Part shown: piece after piece, positions 7,510 through 15,812 of the stretch
Layout: the number at the start of each line of letters is the position of its first letter
Numbering within the stretch: the stretch's first letter is position 1
Source of the DNA: an uncultured Lachnospiraceae bacterium
Lineage (GTDB): Bacteria; Bacillota; Clostridia; Lachnospirales; Lachnospiraceae
Reading direction: 5' to 3'
DNA length: 21,437 nt
Assembly: GCA_905209075.1 (NCBI GenBank)
Contig: CAJLRL010000038.1
Coordinates: forward strand, 1 to 21,437
Position numbers and translations under genes: made by a program
Notes under the pieces: generated by a model
Seen by the model: only the letters and a program-made list of their open reading frames with translations
What the model was told of the DNA's origin: nothing
The model's database searches: none

Positions 7510-9978
7510 ATGAGAGATAAGGTTTTCAACAAAAAGAAATTTATCGAATCTGTTACAGACCACGTAAAGAGCATGTACAGAAAGACATTAAAAGATGCAT
7601 CGCAGCAGGAATTGTATCAGGCAGTATCAGAGACTGTAAAAGATGTGATAATGGATGAATGGATAGCAACACAGGAAGTTATGGATAAAAAGGATCCAAA
7701 AGTTGTTTATTATATGTCCATGGAATTTCTTATGGGAAGAGCACTTGGAAACAACCTTATAAATCTTTCAGCTTACAAAGAGGTAGCGCAGGCGCTCCGT
7801 GAAATAGGAGTAGATATAAACGCAATTGAAGACCAGGAGCCGGATCCGGCTCTTGGAAATGGAGGGCTTGGAAGACTTGCAGCATGTTTTATGGATTCAC
7901 TTGCTACACTTGGATATCCGGCATATGGATGCGGAATACGTTACAGATATGGCATGTTTAAACAGCAGATCAGTGATGGCTTCCAGATAGAGGTGCCTGA
8001 TAACTGGTTAAAGGATGGATATCCGTTTGAACTTAGAAGACCGGAGTATTGCTACGAGGTTAAGTTTGGCGGACATATCGAGGAATCCACAGACGAAAAT
8101 GGAAATCTTAAATTCACACAGAAAGATTACCAGTCTGTTCTTGCAGTTCCATATGATATGCCTGTGCTTGGATATGATAATGATGTTGTAAATGCACTCA
8201 TTATATGGGATGCACAGCCAAAGAATGGCTTCTCTCTCGAATCGTTTGATGTTGGAGATTATGATAAGGCTGTAGAACAGGAAAATCTTGCGAGAAACCT
8301 TGTTGAAGTACTTTATCCGAATGACAATCATGTAAAAGGAAAAGAACTCAGATTAAAACAGCAGTATTTCTTTGTATCAGCAAGTATACAAAGGGCAATG
8401 GCGCGTTTTAAAAAGCACCATAGCGATTTACATGAACTTCCTGAAAAAGTTGTATTCCAGATGAATGATACCCATCCGACAGTAGCAGTAGCAGAGCTTA
8501 TGAGAATACTTGTCGATGAGGAAGGCCTTTCATGGGAAGAGGCATGGGATATAACAACAAAGACAGTTGCGTACACAAACCATACAATAATGGCTGAGGC
8601 TCTTGAAAAATGGCCTATAGAAATTTTCCAGAGACTTCTGCCGAGGGTATATCAGATCGTTGACGAGATAAATCGAAGATTTGTAAATGAAGTAAGGGAC
8701 AGATATCCGGGAAATGAGGATAAAGTCCGCAAGATGGCAATACTTTATGATGGACAGGTAAAGATGGCCAATCTTGCCATCGTTGCCGGATATTCAGTAA
8801 ACGGAGTTGCAAAGCTTCACACAGAAATACTTAAAAATCAGGAACTTCATGATTTTTATGAGATGTTTCCTGAAAAATTCAATAACAAGACGAACGGGAT
8901 CACACAGAGGAGATTCCTTGCGCATGCAAACCCTCTCCTTGCAGACTGGGCAACAAAACATGTTGGAAGCGGCTGGATAACAGACCTTTCAAAGATGTCA
9001 GGGTTGGAAAAGCTTGCTGATAATGCAGATGTGCAGCGTGAATTTATGGAGATAAAGCGGGCAAACAAAGTGCGTCTTGCAAAATATATCAAGGAACATA
9101 ACGGAATAGATGTAAATCCTGATTCAATATTTGATGTCCAGGTAAAGAGACTTCATGAGTACAAGAGACAGCTTATGAATATTCTCCACGTTATGTATCT
9201 TTACAACAAAATAAAAGAAAATCCATCAATGGATTTTTACCCTAGAACATTTATATTCGGGGCAAAGGCAGCTGCCGGATACAAAAATGCAAAGACAACG
9301 ATAAAGCTTATAAACAGCGTTGCCGATGTGATAAATAATGATGCATCGATAAACGGAAAGATAAAGGTTGTATTTATAGAAGACTATAAGGTATCAAATG
9401 CAGAGCTTATTTTTGCAGCGGCAGATGTCAGCGAACAGATATCTACAGCCAGCAAAGAAGCATCAGGAACCGGAAACATGAAATTTATGTTAAACGGTGC
9501 ACTTACTATAGGTACAATGGATGGTGCAAATGTAGAGATGTATGATGAAGTGGGCTCTGATAATATGTTTATTTTTGGAATGAGTTCAGATGAAGTTATT
9601 ACTCATGAAAAGAATCATGATTACTATCCGGCTGATATTTACAATAATGATCCGGACATAAAAAAGGTTGTAAACCAGATGGTTGACGGAACATATTCAC
9701 CGAATGACCATGAGCTGTTTAGAGGGTTATATAATTCACTTCTAAATGCACAGCCGGGAACAGATGCCGACAGATATTTCATACTTGCTGATTTTCGTTC
9801 ATATGCGGATGCACAGCAGAAGATCAACGCCTACTATCAGGACAAGAAAGCATGGGCGAAGAGTGCAATACTTAATATGGCTCATGTTGGAAAATTTTCA
9901 TCTGACAGGACAATACAGGAATATGTTGATGACATATGGCATCTCCAGAAAATAACTGTAAACACGTTAGGAGTATAA
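7510..9978 (+). CDS. glgP: Glycogen/starch/alpha-glucan phosphorylase
   Basis: Cytoplasmic PLP enzyme that releases glucose-1-phosphate from alpha-1,4-glucans, 822 residues, normal for the GT35 family. The start at 7510 is favoured because AGGAGG (7498-7503) sits 6 nt upstream; an in-frame ATG at 7477 would place that site inside the gene. Family landmarks: EPDPALGNGGLGRLAACF near residue 110, NDTHPT near 318, and GTGNMKFMLNGALTIGT, where Lys658 should hold PLP. It follows ileS by 33 nt with no terminator, so it probably shares the T-box transcript, an unusual pairing. The AGGAG in its last codons serves the next gene. Confidence 0.97.
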   Translation: MRDKVFNKKKFIESVTDHVKSMYRKTLKDASQQELYQAVSETVKDVIMDEWIATQEVMDKKDPKVVYYMSMEFLMGRALGNNLINLSAYKEVAQALREIGVDINAIEDQEPDPALGNGGLGRLAACFMDSLATLGYPAYGCGIRYRYGMFKQQISDGFQIEVPDNWLKDGYPFELRRPEYCYEVKFGGHIEESTDENGNLKFTQKDYQSVLAVPYDMPVLGYDNDVVNALIIWDAQPKNGFSLESFDVGDYDKAVEQENLARNLVEVLYPNDNHVKGKELRLKQQYFFVSASIQRAMARFKKHHSDLHELPEKVVFQMNDTHPTVAVAELMRILVDEEGLSWEEAWDITTKTVAYTNHTIMAEALEKWPIEIFQRLLPRVYQIVDEINRRFVNEVRDRYPGNEDKVRKMAILYDGQVKMANLAIVAGYSVNGVAKLHTEILKNQELHDFYEMFPEKFNNKTNGITQRRFLAHANPLLADWATKHVGSGWITDLSKMSGLEKLADNADVQREFMEIKRANKVRLAKYIKEHNGIDVNPDSIFDVQVKRLHEYKRQLMNILHVMYLYNKIKENPSMDFYPRTFIFGAKAAAGYKNAKTTIKLINSVADVINNDASINGKIKVVFIEDYKVSNAELIFAAADVSEQISTASKEASGTGNMKFMLNGALTIGTMDGANVEMYDEVGSDNMFIFGMSSDEVITHEKNHDYYPADIYNNDPDIKKVVNQMVDGTYSPNDHELFRGLYNSLLNAQPGTDADRYFILADFRSYADAQQKINAYYQDKKAWAKSAILNMAHVGKFSSDRTIQEYVDDIWHLQKITVNTLGV

Positions 9979-9980
9979 AG

Positions 9981-10766
9981 GTGGAATATAGTGTTAAAAA
10001 GCCGGAAATTGCAGGGAGCACATTAAAGATAATTGCACTTGTTACTATGCTTATAGACCATATAGCGGCTACACTTCTACTGGAACTTATAAGGGATGGC
10101 ATCGGAGGAAAAGCGCTCATAGATGTATACTGGGTCATGCGGTCAGTAGGCCGCATGGCCTTTCCTATTTATTGTTTCCTGTTAGTGGAAGGCTTTAAGT
10201 ATACAAGTGACAGAACAAAATATGCGCTCAGGTTGGTTTGTTTTGCTGCAATATCAGAGATACCATTTGATATGGCATTTAATAATGGGAAAGCAGACAT
10301 GAGCAGCAACAATGTATTTTTTACATTATTTATAGGGCTGCTTACAATTATCGTTATCGACTGGATAAAAGGAGTCAGAAAGATCGATAAATCGCATTCA
10401 ACAATAAAATGGCTGCTTGCAAGCCTTATAAAATGTATAGTTATGATGGCTGTCATACTTATTATGATGATACTCGCAGAATTTGTTGTATGCAGTGATT
10501 ATGGGGCGGCGGGAATAGGCTGCATAGTCATAATGTATCTTCTTATGGCAGACAGGGAACTGGCGTTCGGGCTTGGAGTCATATTACTTGGGTTTCTGGC
10601 AGGAGATATAGAATTTATAGCGCTTTTTATGGTTATTCCTATTCATTTTTACAATGGAAAAAGAGGAATACCGCTTAAATATTTTTTCTATGCATTCTAT
10701 CCGGCACATTTAATTTTACTTTCATTGTTAACAGCAGTAGTAAAATATTTAGTTTCAATAAACTAA
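9981..10766 (+). CDS. TraX-family membrane protein
   Basis: Polytopic membrane protein, 261 residues, of the TraX family (Pfam PF05857). The F-plasmid member acetylates pilin; chromosomal Firmicute members have no settled role, so a membrane acyltransferase-like function is only a guess. Visible family signature: LKIIALVTMLIDHIAA near the N-terminus, then RSVGRMAFPIYCFLLVEGF and a Tyr/Arg-rich loop before EIPFDMAFN. About seven to eight hydrophobic segments follow. The start is GTG at 9981, chosen because AGGAG (9969-9973) lies 7 nt upstream; the longer frame from 9936 lies inside glgP and has no ribosome site. Only 2 nt separate it from glgP, so translation is likely coupled. No conjugation genes are nearby. 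Confidence 0.85.
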   Translation: MEYSVKKPEIAGSTLKIIALVTMLIDHIAATLLLELIRDGIGGKALIDVYWVMRSVGRMAFPIYCFLLVEGFKYTSDRTKYALRLVCFAAISEIPFDMAFNNGKADMSSNNVFFTLFIGLLTIIVIDWIKGVRKIDKSHSTIKWLLASLIKCIVMMAVILIMMILAEFVVCSDYGAAGIGCIVIMYLLMADRELAFGLGVILLGFLAGDIEFIALFMVIPIHFYNGKRGIPLKYFFYAFYPAHLILLSLLTAVVKYLVSIN

Positions 10767-10767
10767 C

Positions 10768-10796
10768 TTGCCCTTTTGACAAGAGTATGATATAAT
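10768..10796 (+). promoter_or_regulatory. Promoter for ispE-gntR
   Basis: An extended -10 (TG-A-TATAAT, TATAAT at 10791-10796) is preceded by TTGCCC at 10768-10773 with a 17-nt spacer. Transcription would start near 10803, giving a short leader before ispE at 10828. Confidence 0.75.
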
Positions 10797-10827
10797 CTTT
10801 GTATACAAAAAACAGAGGTAATACAAT

Positions 10828-11706
10828 ATGGATAATATTTCACTTAAGGCGCTGGCAAAGATAAATCTTGGTCTTGACGTCGTAAGACGAAGAGATGATG
10901 GGTATCATGAAGTCCGCATGATCATGCAGACAATAAATCTTTTTGACAGACTTGAAATTAAAAAGATAAAAGAATCTGCAATAAAAATTCATACAAATTT
11001 ATTTTTTCTTCCGGTAAATGAGAATAATCTCGTATATAAAGCGGCAAAACTGCTCATAGACGAGTTTGGAATACAGGAGGGAGTCAGTGTCGGGCTTACC
11101 AAAAAGATTCCTGTGGCGGCGGGAATGGCTGGAGGAAGCACAGATGCGGCTGCAATGCTTTTTGGAATGAACAGACTGTTTGGACTGGGACTTTCAAAGA
11201 AGCAGCTTATGGAAAGAGGCGTAAAGATCGGAGCCGATGTTCCATATTGTATAATGCGTGGAACAGCACTTGCCGAGGGAATCGGAGATAAGTTATCACC
11301 ACTTCCGGCAATGGTAAAGTGTCCTGTACTCATAGCAAAACCTCAGATTTCGGTATCTACCAAATTTGTATACCAGAATCTTAAACTTGATGATAAAACA
11401 GTTCATCCGGATATTGACAGACTGATAGAAGATATTCGAAATAAAGATCTTAAGGCGGTTTCAGACCATATGGGAAATGTTCTTGAATCTGTCACGATTC
11501 CGAACTATCCGGTCATTTCACAGATTAAAGAACAGATGATGGACAGTGGGGCAGTTGGTTCTATGATGAGTGGAAGTGGACCGACGGTATTTGGATTGTT
11601 TGATGATTCAAGGACTGCACAACTTGCATTTGGAAAAATAAAAAGATCGGGACTTGCAAAGCAGGTATATCTTACCTCAATTTACAACAACAATTATCCC
11701 GGATGA
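10828..11706 (+). CDS. ispE: 4-diphosphocytidyl-2-C-methyl-D-erythritol kinase
   Basis: Cytoplasmic GHMP-family kinase that phosphorylates CDP-methylerythritol in the non-mevalonate isoprenoid pathway, 292 residues, typical length. Residues match the family: ALAKINLGL with Lys11, the ATP-binding glycine-rich loop PVAAGMAGGSTDAA at 95-108, GADVPYC with the probable catalytic Asp137, and MSGSGPTVFGLF at 247-258. AGAGG upstream of 10828 is the ribosome site. It has its own strong promoter and is followed after 25 nt by a GntR regulator, probably in the same transcript. Confidence 0.97.
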   Translation: MDNISLKALAKINLGLDVVRRRDDGYHEVRMIMQTINLFDRLEIKKIKESAIKIHTNLFFLPVNENNLVYKAAKLLIDEFGIQEGVSVGLTKKIPVAAGMAGGSTDAAAMLFGMNRLFGLGLSKKQLMERGVKIGADVPYCIMRGTALAEGIGDKLSPLPAMVKCPVLIAKPQISVSTKFVYQNLKLDDKTVHPDIDRLIEDIRNKDLKAVSDHMGNVLESVTIPNYPVISQIKEQMMDSGAVGSMMSGSGPTVFGLFDDSRTAQLAFGKIKRSGLAKQVYLTSIYNNNYPG

Positions 11707-11731
11707 TCAGCACAAAAATAGGAGTACGTTA

Positions 11732-12424
11732 ATGACAGATAATTTAACATTGAATATGGATGCATATCTTCCGCTCAGAGATGTCGTTTTCAATACGTTA
11801 AGGGAAGCAATACTTAAGGGCGAACTGCAGCCGGGAGAGAGACTTATGGAGCTTCAGCTTGCATCTAAGCTTGGTGTCAGCAGAACACCAATAAGAGAGG
11901 CTATACGGATGCTTGAACAGGAAGGTCTTGCTGTTACTATGCCAAGAAAAGGCGCAGAGGTAGCGCGCATGACGCTTAAGGACATGGAGGATGTCTTAGA
12001 AGTCCGTGAAGCACTTGACGAGCTTGCTGCAAGAATTGCATGTGCCAAGATAAATGATGAGCAGCTGGAAAATTTAAAATCCATAAGAGATGAATTTAAA
12101 AAGAGCTTAGACAGCGGTGATGTAAAGAAAATAGCTGAGGAAGATGTAAGATTCCACGATGCTATTTATGAGGCAACCGACAATGCAAAGCTGATAGCAC
12201 TCACGAATAATATCCGTGAGCAGATGTACAGATACAGGGTGGAATATCTTAAAGATCAAAACAATTATCCCATACTCATAGCTGAGCATGATGCTATAGT
12301 AAACGCACTTGAGCAGCGTGATAAAGAAATGGTCACAGCAGAAATGCACACTCATGTTGTAAATCAGGCTGTTGCAGTAAAGGCTGTGATACAAAAACAG
12401 GATGAAGAAAGAAACGCAGAATAA
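11732..12424 (+). CDS. GntR-family regulator, FadR/FCD subgroup
   Basis: Cytoplasmic DNA-binding regulator, 230 residues. The start at 11732 is chosen for AGGAG (11720-11724) 7 nt upstream; the open frame extends back to 11654, but that part overlaps ispE. The winged-helix domain spans about 14-75, with SKLGVSRTPIREAIRMLEQEG as the recognition region. The C-terminal FCD ligand-binding domain (about 85-222) keeps the His-rich metal-site pattern (RFHDAIYEA, AEHDAIVNA, MHTHVV). The ligand is unknown: FCD regulators often sense organic or sugar acids, but neither neighbour is an obvious target. It ends at a strong terminator. Confidence 0.92.
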   Translation: MTDNLTLNMDAYLPLRDVVFNTLREAILKGELQPGERLMELQLASKLGVSRTPIREAIRMLEQEGLAVTMPRKGAEVARMTLKDMEDVLEVREALDELAARIACAKINDEQLENLKSIRDEFKKSLDSGDVKKIAEEDVRFHDAIYEATDNAKLIALTNNIREQMYRYRVEYLKDQNNYPILIAEHDAIVNALEQRDKEMVTAEMHTHVVNQAVAVKAVIQKQDEERNAE

Positions 12425-12447
12425 TATAATGATATTTTGTCCATATT

Positions 12448-12480
12448 AAGAACAGATGTAATGCATCTGTTCTTTTTTTT
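12448..12480 (+). terminator. Intrinsic terminator after gntR
   Basis: AAGAACAGATG (12448-12458) pairs perfectly with CATCTGTTCTT (12464-12474) across a 5-nt loop and runs into an uninterrupted T tract to 12480. This separates the ispE-gntR unit from the germination genes. Confidence 0.93.
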
Positions 12481-12511
12481 GTACAGAAAATTACTCTGTA
12501 ACTTACTGTAC
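12481..12511. repeat. Short inverted repeat ahead of the gerA-family gene
   Basis: GTACAG (12481-12486) and CTGTAC (12506-12511) form a 6-bp inverted repeat with nested ACAG/CTGT alternatives. It lies between the gntR terminator and the germination operon and could be an operator or a backup terminator stem. No function can be assigned. Confidence 0.35.
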
Positions 12512-12575
12512 ACAAAAAAGCAGGCAGGTGTGTTAGGATACGCACACTTTATATAAATGAAAAGCCGGGGAAAAT

Positions 12576-14072
12576 ATGAAGATATCGAATAATATAGATG
12601 ATAATATAAGAGAATTTAAGAGGGTGTATTCTGATTGTTCTGATATAAAAATGCAGGAAATGTATGTCGGAAAGAATGGTAAGCTTAAATGCTTTCTTGC
12701 TTATATTGAAGTAACCCTTCCAGGTGGTAAGCTTGCGGACAGTGCATTTTCCAAGCTTTCAGATTTTCTAATGACGATTGATGAAGAAAATGTAAAAAGC
12801 ACGATTGAAAATGACAAAGCATGTATATCAGAGCTTGCACTCAAGTACACAATGGAGGAAAGCGTACAGATAATGCTGACAGGCGATGCAGTAATGTTTG
12901 TCGACGGCTGTGGATTTGCAATAAAAATCCCGGGAAGTGGTTATCCTGCAATGTCTGTGCAGGAGACCGATTCAGAGAAGGTGATAAGAGGATCAAATGA
13001 AGGGTTTTCAGATTCGATAAAGACAAACACTGCGCTTATAAGGAGGAGGCTGCGAAGCACCGGATTAAAATGCCGTGAAATAAATAAAGGAGTAAGAAGC
13101 CACACAAACGTGGATCTGCTTTTTGTAAAGGATCTCGTAAAACCAGGACTAGTAAGCCGCATACAGCATCTTTTTTTACAATTTGAAATAGACCAGATAG
13201 CGGATTCTGGTGTCCTCGAACAGTTTGCAGAGAAAAAATGGTATTCACCATTTCCACAGATACAGACAACAAAAAGGCCAGATGTAGCGGTAATGGCTCT
13301 TCTTGAGGGCAGGGTAGTTGTCTTAAGCGATAATTCACCGGTTGCAATAATCCTTCCGGCAACAATGAACAATTTTCTTAAAACTGCTGATGATTATTAT
13401 AATAGAACGATAGCGGCAAGCTTTGCAAGGCTTATACGCTATGTGGCTGCTTTTATGTCAATGACACTGCCGGGGCTGTATCTTGCGGTCACAAATTTTC
13501 ACACACAGATTCTGCCTACATCGCTTCTGATGTCATTTTATGAGGCAAGGCTTGGGTGTCCTTTTCCACAGGTGATAGAAGTTCTTATGATGGAGCTTGC
13601 ATTTGAACTTTTGAGGGAAGCTGGGATAAGGCTTCCGGGAGCAATGGGAAATACAATAGGAATAGTCGGAGGACTTATAATAGGACAGGCGGCTGTGGAT
13701 GCAAACCTTGTCAGCCCGATAGTTGTTATTCTGGTTGCGTTTACTGCGCTGTGTTCATTTGCCATACCAAGTGAAGAATTTGCGTTTTCATTCAGGATAC
13801 TGAAATTTGCAGTGATAATAATGTCTGCATGGCTTGGATATTTTGGATTTCTCATAACGATATACTGGGTTCTGCTTCATCTTACGAAGCTAAGGAGCTT
13901 TGGCTATCCATATATGATGCCGTTTGTTGGGGCAGAATTAAATGGATATGAGGATGAGAAGGACAGCATAATACGGTTTCCGCTTAGAAAATTAAAAAAA
14001 CGAGCGATATTCGCTGATGAAAACCAGAGAACAAAGCTGAAATTGAAAAACAAAGAACGAAGAAAAGAATAG
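12576..14072 (+). CDS. GerA-family spore germinant receptor subunit A
   Basis: Membrane subunit of a spore germinant receptor (Pfam GerA, PF03323), 498 residues, normal length. The soluble N-terminal half (about 1-270) carries the family blocks: RGSNEGFSDS and TALIRRRLR (138-160), then PFPQIQTTKRPDVAVMALLEGR (225-246). The membrane half begins with DDYYNRTIAASFARLIRYVAA near 272 and includes LPGLYLAVTNFHTQILPTSLL, REAGIRLPGAMGNTIGIVGG (347-366) and SFGYPYMMPF (441-450). The C-terminus is short and basic. SpoVAF belongs to the same family, but the following GerB-type gene favours a receptor A subunit. The ribosome site is weak (CCGGGG). Expression in the forespore under sigma-G is expected, but I could not identify a convincing promoter. 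Confidence 0.92.
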   Translation: MKISNNIDDNIREFKRVYSDCSDIKMQEMYVGKNGKLKCFLAYIEVTLPGGKLADSAFSKLSDFLMTIDEENVKSTIENDKACISELALKYTMEESVQIMLTGDAVMFVDGCGFAIKIPGSGYPAMSVQETDSEKVIRGSNEGFSDSIKTNTALIRRRLRSTGLKCREINKGVRSHTNVDLLFVKDLVKPGLVSRIQHLFLQFEIDQIADSGVLEQFAEKKWYSPFPQIQTTKRPDVAVMALLEGRVVVLSDNSPVAIILPATMNNFLKTADDYYNRTIAASFARLIRYVAAFMSMTLPGLYLAVTNFHTQILPTSLLMSFYEARLGCPFPQVIEVLMMELAFELLREAGIRLPGAMGNTIGIVGGLIIGQAAVDANLVSPIVVILVAFTALCSFAIPSEEFAFSFRILKFAVIIMSAWLGYFGFLITIYWVLLHLTKLRSFGYPYMMPFVGAELNGYEDEKDSIIRFPLRKLKKRAIFADENQRTKLKLKNKERRKE

Positions 14073-14148
14073 AAGAGAAAAATAAAAGAGAGCAAAAGAT
14101 GGCAAAAGAGAATAATAGAAGAAAATAATAAAAGTAAAGGAAGCAGAT

Positions 14149-15594
14149 ATGTTTGCAGAAAATGGAAAAATATCATACAGACAGCTAAGGAGGCTCTATG
14201 TATTTAATCTGCTTGGAGTCGGAACGCTTGTAATACCGACAGAAATCGCCCTGCTTGGAAAATATGGGTTTGTTGCAATAACGCTTGGATTTGTAATGGA
14301 GGTATTATTTCTGGCGGCTGTATCAAAAATAAAAAAATGGTATTTAAAAAGCAAAACAGCAGGGCTTGTGATATATGTATATGAGGTGCTTCTTGGCGCA
14401 TTTCTGGCATGGGTATTTGTTGATCTTATAAGATACAGTCTGATACCGGATGAATGGTTTGCAGTTGTGCTTATAGTCATATTGTTTATAAGTGCGTATG
14501 CCTTAAGCGGAGGTGTGGAATGCAGGGCAAGGACATATGAGATCGTATTCTGGTTCATACTGGTGCCGCTTGCCCTGATGATGGCATTTGCATTAAAGGA
14601 TATGCATTTAAAATACTTTGAGATTCATGACGAAATGAACATAAAGGATATTTTGTATGGGGCGTATGTAGTGTTTGCCACATCTACATCGCTGTTTAAT
14701 ATAATATTTCTTGAAGGATATGATTCAAAAAGAATAAAAAGATCGGTTGGTTTTTCCATTATCACTGCATATCTGATAATGATGCTTTTATATGCCGTGC
14801 TGCTCGGAAATTTTGGAAAATATGCACTTGCAGAGATTAAATATCCGGCTGTTGTGCTTATGAGCAATGTTTCAATAAAAGGTTCATTTTTTAAGAGGAC
14901 TGATGCACTTATGCTGGCAGTGTGGTTTTTTACACTATTTTCAATTCTTAATATGACTCTGTTTTATGGAATGGAATTGCTAGAAAGGATTACACAGAAA
15001 AGAAGCAAAAAGGCGCACATAGCCGTGACGATAGCACTGACATTTACAGCGGCTGTGATTATGGAATATGGAGATGGAATTTTGAAAAAATATATAGAAT
15101 TTCTAATGAAAGCAGGAATACCGGTAATGATAGCATTTGTTGCAATAATGCTTGTAAGCGGATGCAGTGCGGTAGAGCTTGAAGAAAGATGTTTTCCTAT
15201 GCTTGCAGGAATAGACAAAAAGGATGGACAATATGAATTTTATTACAGTATAGATAATGCAACAGAGCCTGTATATGCTGATGGAATAGAAGAAGCAGTA
15301 AATGAATGTGAAAGCGGGTTATCTAAAACGGCGGACACGAACCATCTGAAGGTACTCCTTATAGGTAATGGATTATATGATGATGAAAATAGTTATGCGA
15401 AACTGATCCAATATCTTAAAGACAGCAGCAAATTTCCGCGGAACACATATGTATGTGCAGTGGATGATATAAATAAAACCTTTGAGAATATGGGAGACTA
15501 TTATGAACAGCTTCTCGAAAAGCAGGAGAGGGAGGAGGGGCTGTGCCTTACAACTGTCGGTGATATAATGGATGAATATACCAATGGGCTGTAG
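14149..15594 (+). CDS. GerB-type germination permease fused to a GerC-like domain
   Basis: One 481-residue frame that combines two usual receptor subunits. Residues about 12-338 show ten hydrophobic segments and look like the GerAB transporter-fold family (PF03845), with basic loops at 60-69, 195-199 and 283-288 on the expected cytoplasmic side. The last segment ends in MLVSGC at 334-339, a lipobox-like motif, and is followed by AVELEERCFPMLAGIDKKDG and HLKVLLIGNGLYDD...NTYVCAVDD, which match the start and core of the first GerC domain (normally a separate lipoprotein with SGCWD...E-R...GIDK). GerC domains 2 and 3 are absent and no separate gerC follows. AAAGGAAG at about 14137-14144 is the ribosome site. 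The fusion is read directly from an unbroken frame; its function is inferred. Confidence 0.85.
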   Translation: MFAENGKISYRQLRRLYVFNLLGVGTLVIPTEIALLGKYGFVAITLGFVMEVLFLAAVSKIKKWYLKSKTAGLVIYVYEVLLGAFLAWVFVDLIRYSLIPDEWFAVVLIVILFISAYALSGGVECRARTYEIVFWFILVPLALMMAFALKDMHLKYFEIHDEMNIKDILYGAYVVFATSTSLFNIIFLEGYDSKRIKRSVGFSIITAYLIMMLLYAVLLGNFGKYALAEIKYPAVVLMSNVSIKGSFFKRTDALMLAVWFFTLFSILNMTLFYGMELLERITQKRSKKAHIAVTIALTFTAAVIMEYGDGILKKYIEFLMKAGIPVMIAFVAIMLVSGCSAVELEERCFPMLAGIDKKDGQYEFYYSIDNATEPVYADGIEEAVNECESGLSKTADTNHLKVLLIGNGLYDDENSYAKLIQYLKDSSKFPRNTYVCAVDDINKTFENMGDYYEQLLEKQEREEGLCLTTVGDIMDEYTNGL

Positions 15595-15612
15595 ATCATA
15601 TATGTCAAGTGG

Positions 15613-15763
15613 CATAAGCTTATGATCAGGATACTGATGCATAGGTATCAGCCGCAGGCTATCATGTGCGTAAGCACATGATATAATGAGCGGAGCGAAT
15701 TATATCCGCGCGAATGCGCATAAGTATCAGCCGCAGGCTTATCATATGCGTAAGCATATGATA
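15613..15763. repeat. Cluster of palindromic hairpin repeats
   Basis: The gap between the gerB-gerC fusion and spoIIR is filled with inverted repeats. CATAAGCTTATG (15613-15624) is a perfect palindrome. Two related units, 79 nt apart, begin GTATCAGCCGCAGGCT (15645 and 15724) and continue into 10-bp perfect hairpins with a GTAA loop: TATCATGTGC/GCACATGATA (15660-15683) and TATCATATGC/GCATATGATA (15740-15763). The two stems differ by a compensating base-pair change. Between them are a GATATAAT/ATTATATC hairpin (15680-15706) and GCGC-GAAT-GCGC. This resembles REP/BIME-type dispersed palindromes. T6 at 15772-15777 might let the last hairpin act as a terminator. Confidence 0.8.
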
Positions 15764-15812
15764 CTATGAAATTTTTTGTATAATATCCACAGAGCCGTAA
15801 ATACTATATGTT

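Noticed and set aside
8008..8331. Antisense open frame in glgP
   Set aside because: No start signal or family pattern; fully inside a well-conserved gene.
9936..9980. ATG start for the TraX-family gene inside glgP
   Set aside because: No ribosome site there; GTG at 9981 has AGGAG at ideal spacing and starts the family homology.
10776..10796. Perfect TTGACA paired with TATAAT ahead of ispE
   Set aside because: They are only 9 nt apart. TTGCCC at 10768 gives the correct 17-nt spacing with an extended -10.
12512..12570. Sigma-G promoter for the germination operon
   Set aside because: CACTTTA near 12545 resembles a -10, but no matching -35 lies at a proper distance, so I do not annotate it.
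15148..15594. Separate gerC gene starting at the ATG at 15148
   Set aside because: It would give only six residues before the Cys, too short for a signal peptide, and no ribosome site precedes it; the fused frame explains the sequence better.
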